Assembly: GCA_951812395.1 (NCBI GenBank)
Contig: CATOSD010000001.1
Coordinates: 1,147,108 to 1,211,107 of the forward strand
DNA length: 64,000 nucleotides
Origin: an uncultured Dehalococcoidia bacterium
Lineage (GTDB): Bacteria > Chloroflexota > Dehalococcoidia > Lucifugimonadales > CATOSD01
Direction of reading: 5' to 3'
Shown here: positions 24,825 to 35,600 of the stretch, piece by piece
How the letters are laid out: every line of letters starts with the position of its first letter
Numbering within the stretch: position 1 is the first letter of the stretch
Translations under genes and position numbers: made by a program
The notes under the pieces: generated by a model
Seen by the model: only the letters and a program-made list of their open reading frames with translations
Told to the model about the DNA's origin: nothing
The model's database searches: none

Positions 24825-25925
24825 TCACCATCTCCAAGGTTTACCGTCCACGAGTACGTGGGCTTTTCGTGTTGATTGAGAAATGGGGATGTTGTAAACG
24901 ATGGTGGCCATGCCGGGCTTTACTTCTATCTCTATGGCGAAGGACCGAACGAAAGCCTTGGTCTCGGTCAATTCGCCGGCCTTGAGACATTCACTCAGAT
25001 CCGCCGCGAATGCAGGGGTAGCATCCGCGCTGTCGATAATGTCTCGGCGCTCCGCGAGCATCGCCCTCGCATTCTCGGCAGCGACTTCCAACCTCTCCTT
25101 GCGCTCCCTGTGCTCCCTGTTGCGCTCGGCTGCGTCACTCATTTCAATGTCAGTCTTCTCGATTACCTGCCAGATGTCGCCCAGCCGGCGCTTCACGTCG
25201 TGAAGTTGCTCCTCGATGACCTTCAGTCTCTTTCGCTGCTCATGAGCCACGCCGTCCATCTCCTCATCCACGATCCTCACCAGGTCCCGGATGTTGCTCT
25301 CGGTCAGGATGTTTTTCCTGATATTGCCTACAATCAATCTCTCGAATCGCTTCGAGTTCAGCCTCGGAGTCTTGCAAGCATCGCTGCCCTTCTCTAGCAA
25401 AGACTGGCAGACGTGGTAGGTGTGTATTCCACTCTTGGCCGCGTGAGCGGAAAGGACATCGCCGCATGACCCGCACTTCGCGAGTCCGCTGAGCAGGTAT
25501 GGGCTCGATGCCCGTCACGGGTGGACGGTCTTCGGTGATTTCGAGCGCATGATATTCGTGACCCTTCCAAAATCCTGAATGGAGACCAAAGCAGGAAAGG
25601 CATCCTGCACACGGACGGGCGGAGCGCCGTCCTTCGCTCTAGTTCGCCAAACCAGGGCGCCGGTGTAAACCTCGTTGCCAAGAACTCGGCGCACTGAAGT
25701 CTTCAGCCATCGCTTCCCATTGGGGCTGTCTATCCCCTCTACATTGAGAATCCTTGCTGTATCCAACGATCTCTTTCCCTCCAGGGCCATCCTGAACATA
25801 CGCCGGACCACTGCGTCCGCAGAAGGGTCTAAGGAAACTCTGGACAACCCTACGGCGAGGCGACTGTCGGGACGTGTGGGCTGTGAGAGGCCTTGTTCCG
25901 CAGCATTGCCGTGTTTTGGGGCCAA
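24825..25925 (-). pseudogene. Large serine recombinase, recombinase and zinc-ribbon parts only
   Basis: On the minus strand, 25925-25515 encodes the recombinase domain (DPSADAVVRRMFRMALEGK, LNVEGIDSPNGKRW, RVLGNEVYTGALVW). After a frame change near 25500 the zinc ribbon follows (YLLSGLAKCGSCGDVLSAH...YHVCQSLLEKGSDAC), then a coiled coil and C-terminal segment to 24825. The N-terminal catalytic resolvase domain is absent, replaced by the border of an IS5 relic. Serine recombinases of this size integrate phages or islands, so this may be the relic of an integration module. Confidence 0.75.
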
Positions 25926-26018
25926 TTCGCGGCGATTCAGGGCCTGTGTACGTCGATGTAGCCCTTGTCTATTGGGCCGGGGCAGATCTTGGGCGCACTG
26001 AGGCCCCCGGTGTCGGGT

Positions 26019-27009
26019 TCAGCAAGCCATTGTTCGCTGTGCCCGCCTCAGGTTGGATAGCGCCACCAGCAACAAAAGGCGTTCGGTGTTCTTGGCCTGA
26101 CACCGGTAACTCAACCTGGCGTAGCCGAAGACGCCTTTCACGTCCGATAAGGTATGCCCCACTCTGGCTCGTATCGATGACTTCACGTTCTCCGTTATCG
26201 CCCCGGCACTGCCAGGCTCCAACTTCCGCCGCTGCCCCGCCCTCATCGCCACATACCACGCCGCCGCATTCCCCCGATTCTCCTCCCGCCAGTCCACCCC
26301 TATGTACCCCACATCCCCCCATATCGCCCGCTCCTCACCGTGCAACACCCTGTTCGCCTGCGTTACGTCATGGACGTTTGCGGCCGTAGTCGCCATGCTG
26401 TGCACAAGCCCACTGTCAGCGTCCACCCCGATGCGCAGCTTCATGCCGAAGTGGTACTGGCGACTCTTCTTCATCTGGCGCGTCTCGGGGTCGCGCCGAT
26501 TCTGTTTGGTCTTGGTTGGCGACGGCGCCGTTATGACGGTGGCGTCTATTATGCTCCTCTGCTTCAGCATCGCGCCCCGCTCCTCCAAGTGGCCTTTGAT
26601 CTCCTCGAACAGCCCCTGTCCCAATTCTTGCTTCTCCAGCAGGCGCCGAAAGTTCAGAGCCTGCCGAATAGGATGGAGCTCTCGTCAAGTATGCCTTCCG
26701 ACAGCCTCAGACCCGCGAACCGCCGCGCCAACTCGGCCTCTTAAAGTAGAGCCTGCCCCCGTGAGCACGGGGTCTTCCATGGCCGAATCGCTCAGGCTGT
26801 AGGTCACCTGCACAACGTGAACCCGCAGCAACACCGGCAGAGGGTAGGGTCTGCGGCCTCTACCCTCTTTGGGCTAGTGGGGCACAATGCGTTGTCCCAG
26901 TCTCACCCAGGGCGCCAGGAGCCTTAATCTGCTCCAGAAACCTCTCCCTGCGCGTCTTGTGTCGCTTGTGCTGGTAGTCGAGATCGGCGAATCTGGGCTG
27001 GTCAGCCAT
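26019..27009 (-). pseudogene. Degenerate IS5-family transposase
   Basis: From ATG 27009 the protein starts MADQPRFADLDYQHKRHKTR. It loses frame repeatedly and regains it at 26624-26019 with GQGLFEEIKGHLEERG, DATVITAPSPTK, FGMKLRIGVDADSG and VGYIGVDWREENRG. It is a diverged relative of the intact IS5 copies at 42098 and 57312 (MDQPTFADLEYES start). A terminal repeat relic, acttgttcagatcttccta, lies at about 27080-27100; the other terminus was not found. The relic abuts the recombinase remnant. Confidence 0.75.
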
Positions 27010-27132
27010 GGCATCCTCCTATGCAGTAGGCTTGCTCAGCCCCCATTACGCCACCATTAACAAGGCCCCGACCTATACAGACTTGTTCAGATCTTCCTAA
27101 AGTATGATCCTATGAGGAGGACATACGAAGAC

Positions 27133-28198
27133 ATGCCTGCTCTCACGTTCAAGGTGGAGCTGAACGAGTCTGAGCGGAGACATTTCAAGCGAGCGCTGGT
27201 GCTGCTGAAGGCAGACTAAGGATTGAGCGACCTTGACATCGCCAGCGGACTATTGCTATACGCCTCCACTGTGGGACGTGAGCGCCCGCGGTTTGTGAAG
27301 GAGGGGATAGACAGCGCGCTCAATGAGCGTCCGCGACCGGGACAGAAGCGCAAGTTGGACGGCATACAGGAAGCGCATCTGATAGCCATCGTATGCGGGG
27401 ACGCACCCGATGGCCACGCGGACTGGACTCTGCAACTGCTTGCCGACAAGGTGGTGTCGATGGGGTTTGCCGAGAGCATCTCCCTCGAGACCGTGCGCGA
27501 GACACTCAAGTAAAACGAACTCAAGCCGTTGAACAAAGGGGAATGGCGCATCCCCGAGGTGAGCGGGGAGTTCGTGGCTCGGTTGGAGGACGTGCTGGAC
27601 CTGTATCACGAAGTCTATGCCCCGGACCATTCCGTGGTCTGTTTCGACGAGACCTCCAGGCAACTGGCGGCCGATAAGAGGCCGTCCATCGGGCCCAAGC
27701 CGAGTCGGGCTCAAAGATATGACTACGAGAGTAAGTGGAACGGGAGGCGAAACCTGTTCATGCTCTGTGAGCCGAAAGCTGGCTGGAGGCATGTTGAGGT
27801 GTCCGAGCGACGTACTGCCTTGAACTTGGCTCATCAGATGAGGTGGCTGGTTGATGAGGCATACCCTCACACCGAGACGATGCGTCTGGTGCTGGGCAAT
27901 CTCAACACTCACAAGCTAGGTTTGTTGTACGATGCCTTCGACCCAGCCGAAGTGCGTCGCATCGCCAAGCGCCTGGAGTTTCACTACATCCCAGTACACG
28001 GCAGTTGGCTGAACATGGCCTAGGTAGACTTGAGCGCCTTCAGCAACCAGTGCCTCAACCGCTGAATCAGCGACGAAGTGGTGCTGAAACGGGAGGTCTC
28101 AGCGCTGGAACACGAGCGTAACCAGGCTGCCGCCATGATAGACTGTCGTTTCTCCACTCAACACGCTCGCACTAGACTTCAACATGTCCATCCATTAG
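27133..28198 (+). pseudogene. IS630-family transposase with four in-frame stops
   Basis: A single frame from ATG 27133 reads through stops at 27217 (TAA), 27511 (TAA), 28021 (TAG) and about 28063 (TGA) without any frameshift. The pattern is IS630: an N-terminal HTH part, then IPEVSGEFVARLEDVLDLYH, VVCFDETSRQL with the first catalytic Asp, and LVLGNLNTHKLG where the second Asp is replaced by Gly-Asn. FHYIPVHGSWLNMA follows before the third acidic residue. Pure nonsense decay contrasts with the homopolymer frameshifts elsewhere. The 230 bases after it show no gene. Confidence 0.8.
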
Positions 28199-28426
28199 AT
28201 TCAGATCAAAGCGGTGCTGGTGGGTCATTTCTGCACCCGTGATGACGTTCGATTACCCACACGCCCAGCCCGATGGGTTTTCTCAACAAACTATGTGAGC
28301 GGCCCGCCGATGAACGGCCGTTTCTGATTCTCGTTGTCGGTTACCGGGCAGATGACGCGGTTGTTCCCAAAAGACCCAAGAGACCGCAAACGGAGTTAGC
28401 CTCATCCATATGAAGGAGACCAGTTG

Positions 28427-29515
28427 ATGATTATCGATTCTCATGCTCACGCCTTTCCCTCTATGGGTAGCTCTTCCGGGCACCGGGACACTCAAGAGCA
28501 CATGCGCTGGGTTCAGCACTCGATGAGGTTCCATCATCAGCCCGTGCGTCGAGTGGACGACAACTCCATCTTTCGTGGTCAGACCCTGTATGATGGCATA
28601 GACCCGACGCTAAACGGCCTAACGGATGTCAATTATCGTGGCGGCGACTACGGCAAATTCATCTGGACAGTGGATGGAACCGACTACTCGCAACAGTACC
28701 TCCCGCCTACGCTGACCAATCTGGCCGCGCCTCCTGAGTTGATGGTTGCCCAGATGGACTACGCAGGCGTGGACAAAGCGGTGCTACAGACCGGACATGC
28801 CTATGGGCGATTGAATCGATACCTGGCAAATGCTGTCCGGAAGTTCCCCCACTACTTCTGGGGGCTAGCCATGGTAGACGAATGGAAGGCCGACCACACG
28901 AGCCAGATACGCACACTTGACCGTGCTATCGATGAGTTGGGGCTTCATGGCTTGTGGTTCCAGTCCAGCAACCTCCGTCTGCACAACCGCACCGAGACCA
29001 TAGACCACCCTGCGTTCTATCCATTCTGGGACCACGTCCGTGAGAAGGGGATACCAGTTTACTGGATGGTGTCTTCAATAGAGCCCAGCCGAGAGGCGTT
29101 CATGGCGGAACATGCGGCGTTTGACCGGTGGATACAGCGTTATCCGGAGATTCCGGTGATGTACACTCATGGCTTGCCGCTTTCGAGGTTCATGGAGGAT
29201 AGGAAGATTTCCATTCCCGAGGAGGCGTGGAAGCCTCTGGATTCTCCAAACGTCATGATTGAGATACTCATACCAATTTTCCAGGGGGGCATCTGGGAGT
29301 ATCCGTACGTGGAGGGCCAACCCATCGTTCGCGAGTATTACGAGCGGTTCGGGCCAGACAAGCTAGCGTGGGGATCTGACATGCCAAACGTGGAGCGTAA
29401 CTGCACTTACAGGCAGTCCCTGGACTACCTGAGGATTCATTACGACTTTATACGACCGGAAGACATGGCCAAGATTTGCGGGGATAACGTAGCGCGACTG
29501 TTTGGCGCTCGGTAG
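28427..29515 (+). CDS. Amidohydrolase-2 family metal-dependent hydrolase
   Basis: The 362-aa protein has the amidohydrolase-2 (TIM barrel) signature. DSHAHA at the start gives the HxH metal pair, a later VMYTHG gives a His, and WGSDMP near the end gives the catalytic Asp. The family includes decarboxylases and lactone hydrolases; the substrate cannot be named. AGGAG at 28414-28418 with an 8-base spacer fixes ATG 28427 rather than the TTG at 28424. It faces an enolase-superfamily gene on the other strand, end to end (13 bases apart), so both may belong to catabolism of a hydroxy acid or aromatic compound. Confidence 0.88.
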   Translation: MIIDSHAHAFPSMGSSSGHRDTQEHMRWVQHSMRFHHQPVRRVDDNSIFRGQTLYDGIDPTLNGLTDVNYRGGDYGKFIWTVDGTDYSQQYLPPTLTNLAAPPELMVAQMDYAGVDKAVLQTGHAYGRLNRYLANAVRKFPHYFWGLAMVDEWKADHTSQIRTLDRAIDELGLHGLWFQSSNLRLHNRTETIDHPAFYPFWDHVREKGIPVYWMVSSIEPSREAFMAEHAAFDRWIQRYPEIPVMYTHGLPLSRFMEDRKISIPEEAWKPLDSPNVMIEILIPIFQGGIWEYPYVEGQPIVREYYERFGPDKLAWGSDMPNVERNCTYRQSLDYLRIHYDFIRPEDMAKICGDNVARLFGAR

Positions 29516-29528
29516 GCGAATAGCGGAC

Positions 29529-30605
29529 CTATGCGACCATGTGTTCCTTGACAAAAGCCTCGTTCAGGCTCAGACCAACTCCGGGCCTTTCCGTCATTTC
29601 TACACAACTGCTCTTTATGACAAACGGCGGGTCGTATAGTCTCGTCCTGATCTGGAAAGGCTCGGACTCCGGTTGTGCGGGCATCATCAGAAGGTTGGGG
29701 ACTGCCGCCGCCAGGTGGCAGGTGTACTCCGGGTGTTGGCTGCTGTGAGGCGCTACGTACACGTGAAAGGCATTGCACAGGGCAGCTATGCGTAGGTAGC
29801 CCGTGTAGCCTCCCGCTTGAAACAGGTTGGACTGGATCACCTGCACTCCTCCCTCAGTGATAAGGCGACGCACTCCGTAAAGCGTGCCTTCTCCCTCGCC
29901 AGCGGCCAGCAGGCAGTCTGTCTGCTCCCTCACCATGCGCAGAAAACCTGTCTCATCGTCCATGCGCACCGGCTCCTCAATCAAGTAAACATCATGCTCC
30001 TGGAACCTGCGAATCATCTCCGAGGCCAACCGGCCATCCCAGTGACGCCAGACATCTACCATCAGCTTCTTGTGGGGTCCTAGCGCCTCGCGAGACATTC
30101 TGACCTTTTCCAGAGCCACCTCCGTATCTGCGGTCGTCAGATGAATCTTCACGGCCTCGTAACCAAGATCAGAGTGGGTCTTGACTAGCTGAGCCACCGT
30201 TTCAGCGTCCTGGTCTACGTAGCCTATCCCGTCGGCGTAAACGGGCACTACGCTCCGATGACCGCCCAGGAGCCGCCACACAGGCATCCCGCAGGATTGA
30301 CCAAGCAGGTCCCACAGTGCTACGTCGATTGCGCCTATGGATTCCATGGCAGCCCGGCCCGGCCCTCGAAAACGCCAGACATGCTCGTACATGCGCTGCC
30401 AATGGTGGGAGACCATCCTGGCATCCTGGCCCAGCAGAAGCGGTTGTAGCTCACAAGCGATGATGTCAAGGTCGCCGCCACGAGCCATACCGACCAGGCC
30501 GTCGTCGGTGTGGACGCGCACGATGATCCAGTCCCTGACCTCGTCCAGTTCTGGAGGCCCCCAAGGCACCCGAAGGCGGAAAGTCTCTATTCTTTCAATA
30601 CGCAT
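29529..30605 (-). CDS. Enolase-superfamily protein, mandelate racemase/muconate lactonizing type
   Basis: The 358-aa protein has the N-terminal capping domain and a C-terminal barrel. Metal ligands are visible as Asp184 (LMVDVW), Glu210/211 (IEEP) and Glu237/239 (AAGEGEG). General-base candidates are Lys153 (VKIH) and His287 (VAPHSSQHP). The reaction is probably dehydration or epimerisation of an acid sugar or similar carboxylate. Expansions of this family are known in SAR202-like Chloroflexota. It is the last gene of the minus-strand block, but 370 bases separate it from the previous gene, so co-transcription is uncertain. Confidence 0.88.
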   Translation of the reverse strand: MRIERIETFRLRVPWGPPELDEVRDWIIVRVHTDDGLVGMARGGDLDIIACELQPLLLGQDARMVSHHWQRMYEHVWRFRGPGRAAMESIGAIDVALWDLLGQSCGMPVWRLLGGHRSVVPVYADGIGYVDQDAETVAQLVKTHSDLGYEAVKIHLTTADTEVALEKVRMSREALGPHKKLMVDVWRHWDGRLASEMIRRFQEHDVYLIEEPVRMDDETGFLRMVREQTDCLLAAGEGEGTLYGVRRLITEGGVQVIQSNLFQAGGYTGYLRIAALCNAFHVYVAPHSSQHPEYTCHLAAAVPNLLMMPAQPESEPFQIRTRLYDPPFVIKSSCVEMTERPGVGLSLNEAFVKEHMVA

Positions 30606-30974
30606 CGCCTCATCTCCATATTGTTTACTCTGAATGACTGGGAAGCTGATGAGATTTCATCCAAGTAGAAAGCTCCGTTCGCTGCAACGCTTTGTTAAGC
30701 AACGGTTACCCCCCAATCGAACTCTTGCACTAGGAGATTGCGGCAAGTCTTGCCGGCGAGCCAGTATGGTATCTCCGAATGCGTAGGGAGAGGAAGGGTA
30801 TTCCTCTCTGCCACTTCAACAGGACAGAAGGGGTTTCCCTTCCGTTGTATCTGGCCCTTAGAGAGGAACAAGGTCGGAGTCCCGACGAGTCTGGAAGTCT
30901 ATGCGGACCGATTCTTCGGAGAGCCTGTCGAACCACGCGCCTCAGCAGTCCCGTACATCCGATTCAAAAGCGCC
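30606..30974. other. Gene-free stretch, nothing recognised
   Basis: The 369 bases between the enolase-type gene and the DUF4392 gene contain short open frames with no family resemblance, no inverted repeat of note and no clear promoter. It may be a degraded insertion. Confidence 0.4.
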
Positions 30975-31829
30975 CTAGCCTACAGCGTGCTCCCCGACCA
31001 CCTCATGAAGCCGGTCCAGTATATTGAGATTCTCTTCAAGGGTGTAACCGTCTACGGAGTATACGGTCGTCAGGAGGTTTCCGTCCACAGCGCCCCTGTC
31101 CACCATGCGCCTGATCAGATTGGCTTCCTCCTCCCTGGTGGGCAGCAGATTCTTGCCCGCGATGACAGATAGGGCAGCGGCCAGGCCATAGCCACCCCAG
31201 TTGGAGACGCTGGCTACGACCAGGTGAGTGGTGGCTGTAACAGCCGGTTCCTTGGGCAGGGGTGGGTAATTGGGGATGACGCTCGCCAGCTTGCCCATGC
31301 CGATCTCGTTACCGCCGTCTCCCACTCCAACCGTGTCGAGATGCTCTGTGAACAGAAAGTCGGTGTAGGCGTTGTATGCCGCGATGTCCTGCCTTGGCGT
31401 GTTAAGGTGCTTACCGGTCTCGGTGACGCTGCACCTCTCGACAGCTATAACTACGGACGGCCTGTACTGCTCCAGGAGCTTTACAGCGAATTCGCGGCTC
31501 TCCTCCGCGTTGGTGATGGGGAACTCGACGATGTTGGCTCCTCCGGTTTCCGGCTCCAGGAAGGGTACAGTATGAAGGTCGCTGACATACACCACCTTCC
31601 TATCCATGCCCTGAATGGCGCGGCCCACGGCCAGCGCGCCAGGAGGGCCATCGGTCTCAATGGTGTGAGGGACTACCTCGTAGAATCCTGTAACTATGAA
31701 GACGGTTCCCGGTCTGTCGTAGATGAAACGAGCCGCCTCCATACAATAGTCGGCAGGCAAATGAGCGCGGAGGGCAGTCATGTTCCGCTTGTCGTGAAGC
31801 AGAACAACATCTTCAATAGTCAAACTCAC
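30975..31829 (-). CDS. DUF4392 protein, D-glutamate cyclase C-terminal type
   Basis: The 284-aa protein starts at GTG 31829, preceded by GAGGAAG on the minus strand. It shows the DUF4392 landmarks: VFIVTGFYEVVPHTIETDGP near the start, RCSVTETG in the middle and GVGDGGNEIGMGKL followed by CASV-like and GGYGL motifs. In animals this domain is fused to a DUF1445 domain in D-glutamate cyclase, which interconverts D-glutamate and 5-oxo-D-proline. Here the DUF1445 gene lies directly upstream (11-base gap), so the two probably form one enzyme. A longer frame overlapping DUF1445 is open but lacks family resemblance. Confidence 0.82.
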   Translation of the reverse strand: MSLTIEDVVLLHDKRNMTALRAHLPADYCMEAARFIYDRPGTVFIVTGFYEVVPHTIETDGPPGALAVGRAIQGMDRKVVYVSDLHTVPFLEPETGGANIVEFPITNAEESREFAVKLLEQYRPSVVIAVERCSVTETGKHLNTPRQDIAAYNAYTDFLFTEHLDTVGVGDGGNEIGMGKLASVIPNYPPLPKEPAVTATTHLVVASVSNWGGYGLAAALSVIAGKNLLPTREEEANLIRRMVDRGAVDGNLLTTVYSVDGYTLEENLNILDRLHEVVGEHAVG

Positions 31830-31840
31830 GATTCTTCCTC

Positions 31841-32635
31841 TTACAGCACTGCCAGCTTCTGGTAGCGTTGGTCGGTGATGAACATGTGCCCCGCAGAGTG
31901 CGTAAGCATCATTCGCGGCTTGCTGCGCATAGCTGCGGCCTGAGGCGTGACCCCGCACCCCCAGAACACCGGGACCTCTCCATCCTTTAGCTCCACGACG
32001 TCACCGTAGTCGGGGCGATCTAGGTCCTGAATGCCTATCGCCGCAGGGTCTCCAATGTGGACGGGGGCTCCATGCAGTCCAGGAAATCTGGAGGTAGTCT
32101 GGACAACCCTGCTTACTTCGCTCCGTGGAATGGGCCACATCGAGACAACCATAGGGCCGGAGAAGATGCCCGCGGGTTTCGTTTCCAGGGTCGTGATATA
32201 GGTGGGGTCGCTTTTGCCTTCATCCAGGTGAGGCACGGGAATGCCAGCGTGAACCAGTGCCATCTGGAAGCTAAAGCTGCATCCCAACAAGAACGACACC
32301 AGGTCGTCGCGCCAGAATTCCTGAATGTCGTCAACTTCGGCTACCATCTCGCCATGCTCGTAGACCAGGTACTTTGGGAGGTCCGTTCGCAGGTCTGCGC
32401 CAAGTGCGAGTTGTTTTGGCTCCACGCTGCCGGCTTCTACCACCTCAATCACGGGGCATGGCTGAGGGTTCCTCTGGCAGTACAGTAGGAAGTCAAAGGC
32501 GAGCTCTTTTGGCAAGACGGCGAGATTGGTTTGCACATAGCCTGGCGCCAGTCCAGGCGTTGGCTGACTCCACTCGCCGTTTCGGATGAGGCTGCGCAAC
32601 TCCCCGGGTGACTTTGGGGCCGTTCTGGTCTGCAT
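31841..32635 (-). CDS. DUF1445 protein, putative hydro-lyase / D-glutamate cyclase N-terminal type
   Basis: The 264-aa protein has the DUF1445 pattern: LRSLIRNGEWSQPTPGLAPG and YVQTNLAVLPKELAFDFL, then FLLGCSFSFQMAL, and FWGCGVTPQAAAM close to the end, followed by THSAGHMFITD. ATG 32635 is chosen because AAGGTGAG precedes it; a GTG at 32644 overlaps the upstream stop. With the next gene (DUF4392) it recreates the domain pair of D-glutamate cyclase. The context of a peptide-type importer suggests scavenging of amino-acid or peptide-derived compounds. Confidence 0.88.
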   Translation of the reverse strand: MQTRTAPKSPGELRSLIRNGEWSQPTPGLAPGYVQTNLAVLPKELAFDFLLYCQRNPQPCPVIEVVEAGSVEPKQLALGADLRTDLPKYLVYEHGEMVAEVDDIQEFWRDDLVSFLLGCSFSFQMALVHAGIPVPHLDEGKSDPTYITTLETKPAGIFSGPMVVSMWPIPRSEVSRVVQTTSRFPGLHGAPVHIGDPAAIGIQDLDRPDYGDVVELKDGEVPVFWGCGVTPQAAAMRSKPRMMLTHSAGHMFITDQRYQKLAVL

Positions 32636-32640
32636 TGCTC

Positions 32641-35600
32641 TCACCTTTGTGAATACCTGGGCTCAGCGAACTCAAGGAGACGGTCGACTGGGGCATTGTT
32701 GATAACCTGCGTTCTGCCGCTGGGCCATAGAATGGTGATCTCCTGTAGAACAGTCGCAGTTCCAACGCCGAACTCCAGTTCGATGCTGTCCATCGACAGG
32801 TAACTCGAACCGGCGCGCACCTCCTGCACCTGGATGACAGGCCTATCTGCATCCTTGGGAGTAGTCTTCACATACACCCGTGCGCCGATGCCATCGGCGT
32901 TGCTGCCCGTGCCGTCTATGGCCATGCGGCCTCGCAGGCGTATGGTCGTCCAGTGGTTCTCTCCTCCGCCGTTCAACCACACGAACATAGGGCCTTTGGC
33001 TTGGGTTACAGATTCAAGGGTACCTTCCCACACAGGCCCACTGCTGTTTGTGCCAATGAGATCAACGTAGCCATCGCCGTTCAGGTCTCCGTGAGCCAGT
33101 CCTTTGCCATTTTCGTGGAACCTGGTGCGAATTTCTCCGGCAATCGCTTTGATGCTGGGATCATTGGGGTCTAGCGAGCTGTGGTAGTTGACAAGGACGT
33201 CCAGCAGGCCTGCTCGAATTGTGATATCTTCAAAGGCCCCTTGGCCATCTCCTCTGAGCATACGTCCTGCCCCAGGATACACTTCCCCGCCAGGGCCTTC
33301 GCCTCGCGCAATCTCCGCCCCCAACCAGTACAGGTCTTGAGCGCCGTCGTTGTTGTAGTCGAAGAATGTTGCACCGTACCCGAAATCGTAGGCCGCAAGA
33401 CCGGTGGGCGCCTCCCAGAAGGGGTGAATGTTTTCGGGATCAAGGGAATCTGGAACCATGATAGAGCTGGGCAATACCTTAGTGGCCGAGGCTACATCAG
33501 AGAAAAGCCCGACAATTCCGACGTCAGACAACTCGCGTGTCCCTCCGTTGCGCAAGAGAAAGTGGAGGCAGGTCCCCCACTCGAATTGATGCTGATATGC
33601 GCAGTCGCCGCCTGGCGTTTCCTGAGCAGGCCTCAGAAGCAGGTGGTACCCCGCATTGGTAACGAAGACGTCCAGGGCGTTATCTCCATCGTAGTCGCCC
33701 ACGGCGAATCCCATCCAGTTCCCTACCGTGTCTATACCCATTGCCCTTGCTACAGGCGTAAGCTTTATGTTTCCCTGCGACGAATCATTCCTGAACACGC
33801 GCAGTCTGTCTCCGTCGTTGGCAACCCAGAGATCGGCGTCCCCATCGTCATCATAGTCAAAGAAAAGGGTCGCGTGAGTGCGGCCTGTCGGGTCTCCAAC
33901 CGTGTGCCCACCTGCATCCTTGAATGTTGGATCGTAGCCTTCGTATTCCTGGCCGGTTGTGAGGTCCTTGAACGTCAGCGCCCGACCGCCTGGATCGAGC
34001 ATCGTTATCTGTGAGCCTCGAACGCCAGCTGACTCGGCTATCTCCTGGAAGGTGAGAGCGCCTTTGTTATGATACAAGACGTTGTAGTGGCCGGGATGAG
34101 AGGAGCTGCTAAACTCGAAGAAATCCTCGTCGACGAGGTTCCCAACGTATAAGTCCAACCAACCATCTCTGTCAACGTCGGCACAGGCCATGCTAGCTGC
34201 CGAACGCAGATTCGCAGAGCGGCCGAAGGCAGATTCCGTAATCTCCGTGAAACTGCCGTCTCCGTCATTTACGAAGAGGCGGTCTTGTACGGCTTCCCTC
34301 AACTTTCTGGCGGCGCTATCACTCCCAAGCGCCGCCCTGTAATCCAGGTTGTCCCCCACAATGCCGCGGGCTCCTACATACAGGTCCTGGAATCCATCGT
34401 TGTTGAGATCGCAGGCTATGGCGCCGGCGCTGTTGCTCTCGATGGCCGCGACCCCTGCATCCAGCGCAGCATTGACGAACGTTCCGTCTCCTTCGTTGCG
34501 GTACAGGAAGTTTGAGTGTCCTGCCTCTGACGTGACGTAAAAGTCGTGGTCGCCATCTCGGTCGTAGTCGAAAACCACTACTCCGGGGCGATAGTTCCAG
34601 ACTTCGAAACCGTCTTTGAGAGCGAGCGGGGCGATGTTCACGAAGGGTGTAATCGACGGATCGTAGATCAGGCTTTCAGGCCTCTTGTAAGACGCAAATC
34701 CCCTGGCTGGCCCTGCCGCGTCTGATCCGCTGCTGCTCGAAGCCGTCTCGCGCGCATCGGATGCTCTGGAGACTGCGGGAGCAGAAGCAGCATCCTCGCT
34801 CTCCCCTACGGTTGCGGAAGCGACTCCAGGATTAATGCCAAAATTGGTTTCCTCAACTAGCGCGGCCAGCGCTAGAACGCTGAAGCCTCCAATCAGCCCT
34901 AGCCCCCAGGTTGTCGTTACGAAGGCAGCCGTTGCCCTCTTCGGGATAACCCTCGCCAATCCCCAGAAGGTAATCGGCCCACCAGCCGCCGCCGTGAACA
35001 GGAGGGTCGCGGCCGGAGCAGTGCCCATTCCGAGCAGCATCAGGGCTGCCACCAGAGGAATCTCGAACAATAGAGGCACGTTTATCAAGATTCCCAAGGT
35101 CGCAGCGATGGCGACACCCTGTATATCATTCCCCAAGAAAGCGCTGACGTTATCGGGACTTATCCACTGAATGGCCAGACCACTGGCAAATCCCGCTATC
35201 ACCATTACCGGCCCCAGCCGTATCAGATACCCCAGGCTGGCCTTTATCCACTCCTGGAAACCTTCTGACAGCGCGCGCTTCCAGGTAGATGGAGCGCGTT
35301 CATTCCAGTCTATGTCCATAGGTTCGACGCTGGATGCCTGCCCACGCTGCCCTGCGGCAATCGCCACCAGCGGCCCTATCAGCAGAGCGCCAACTATGCT
35401 GAGCACAATTCTGGAGCCAGCGAGCATGGGCGTGAACACCAGGATAGCCATAATCATGGACGGGATGTTCAGCGTCGACGACCCCTGTGTGATGGAAATG
35501 GTAGCTTCTATTCCGGCTCCTCTTCCTCGGAAGGAGTTAGCGATGGGAACGATGCACGCGGAGCACAGGTTCATCGCGGGGCCGACGACAAGCCCCTTCA

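Noticed and set aside
24825..25925. Active phage or island integrase
   Set aside because: The serine catalytic domain is missing and the frame is broken.
30738..31172. Plus-strand open frames opposite the DUF4392 gene
   Set aside because: They are shadows of the minus-strand coding pattern or lack any resemblance.
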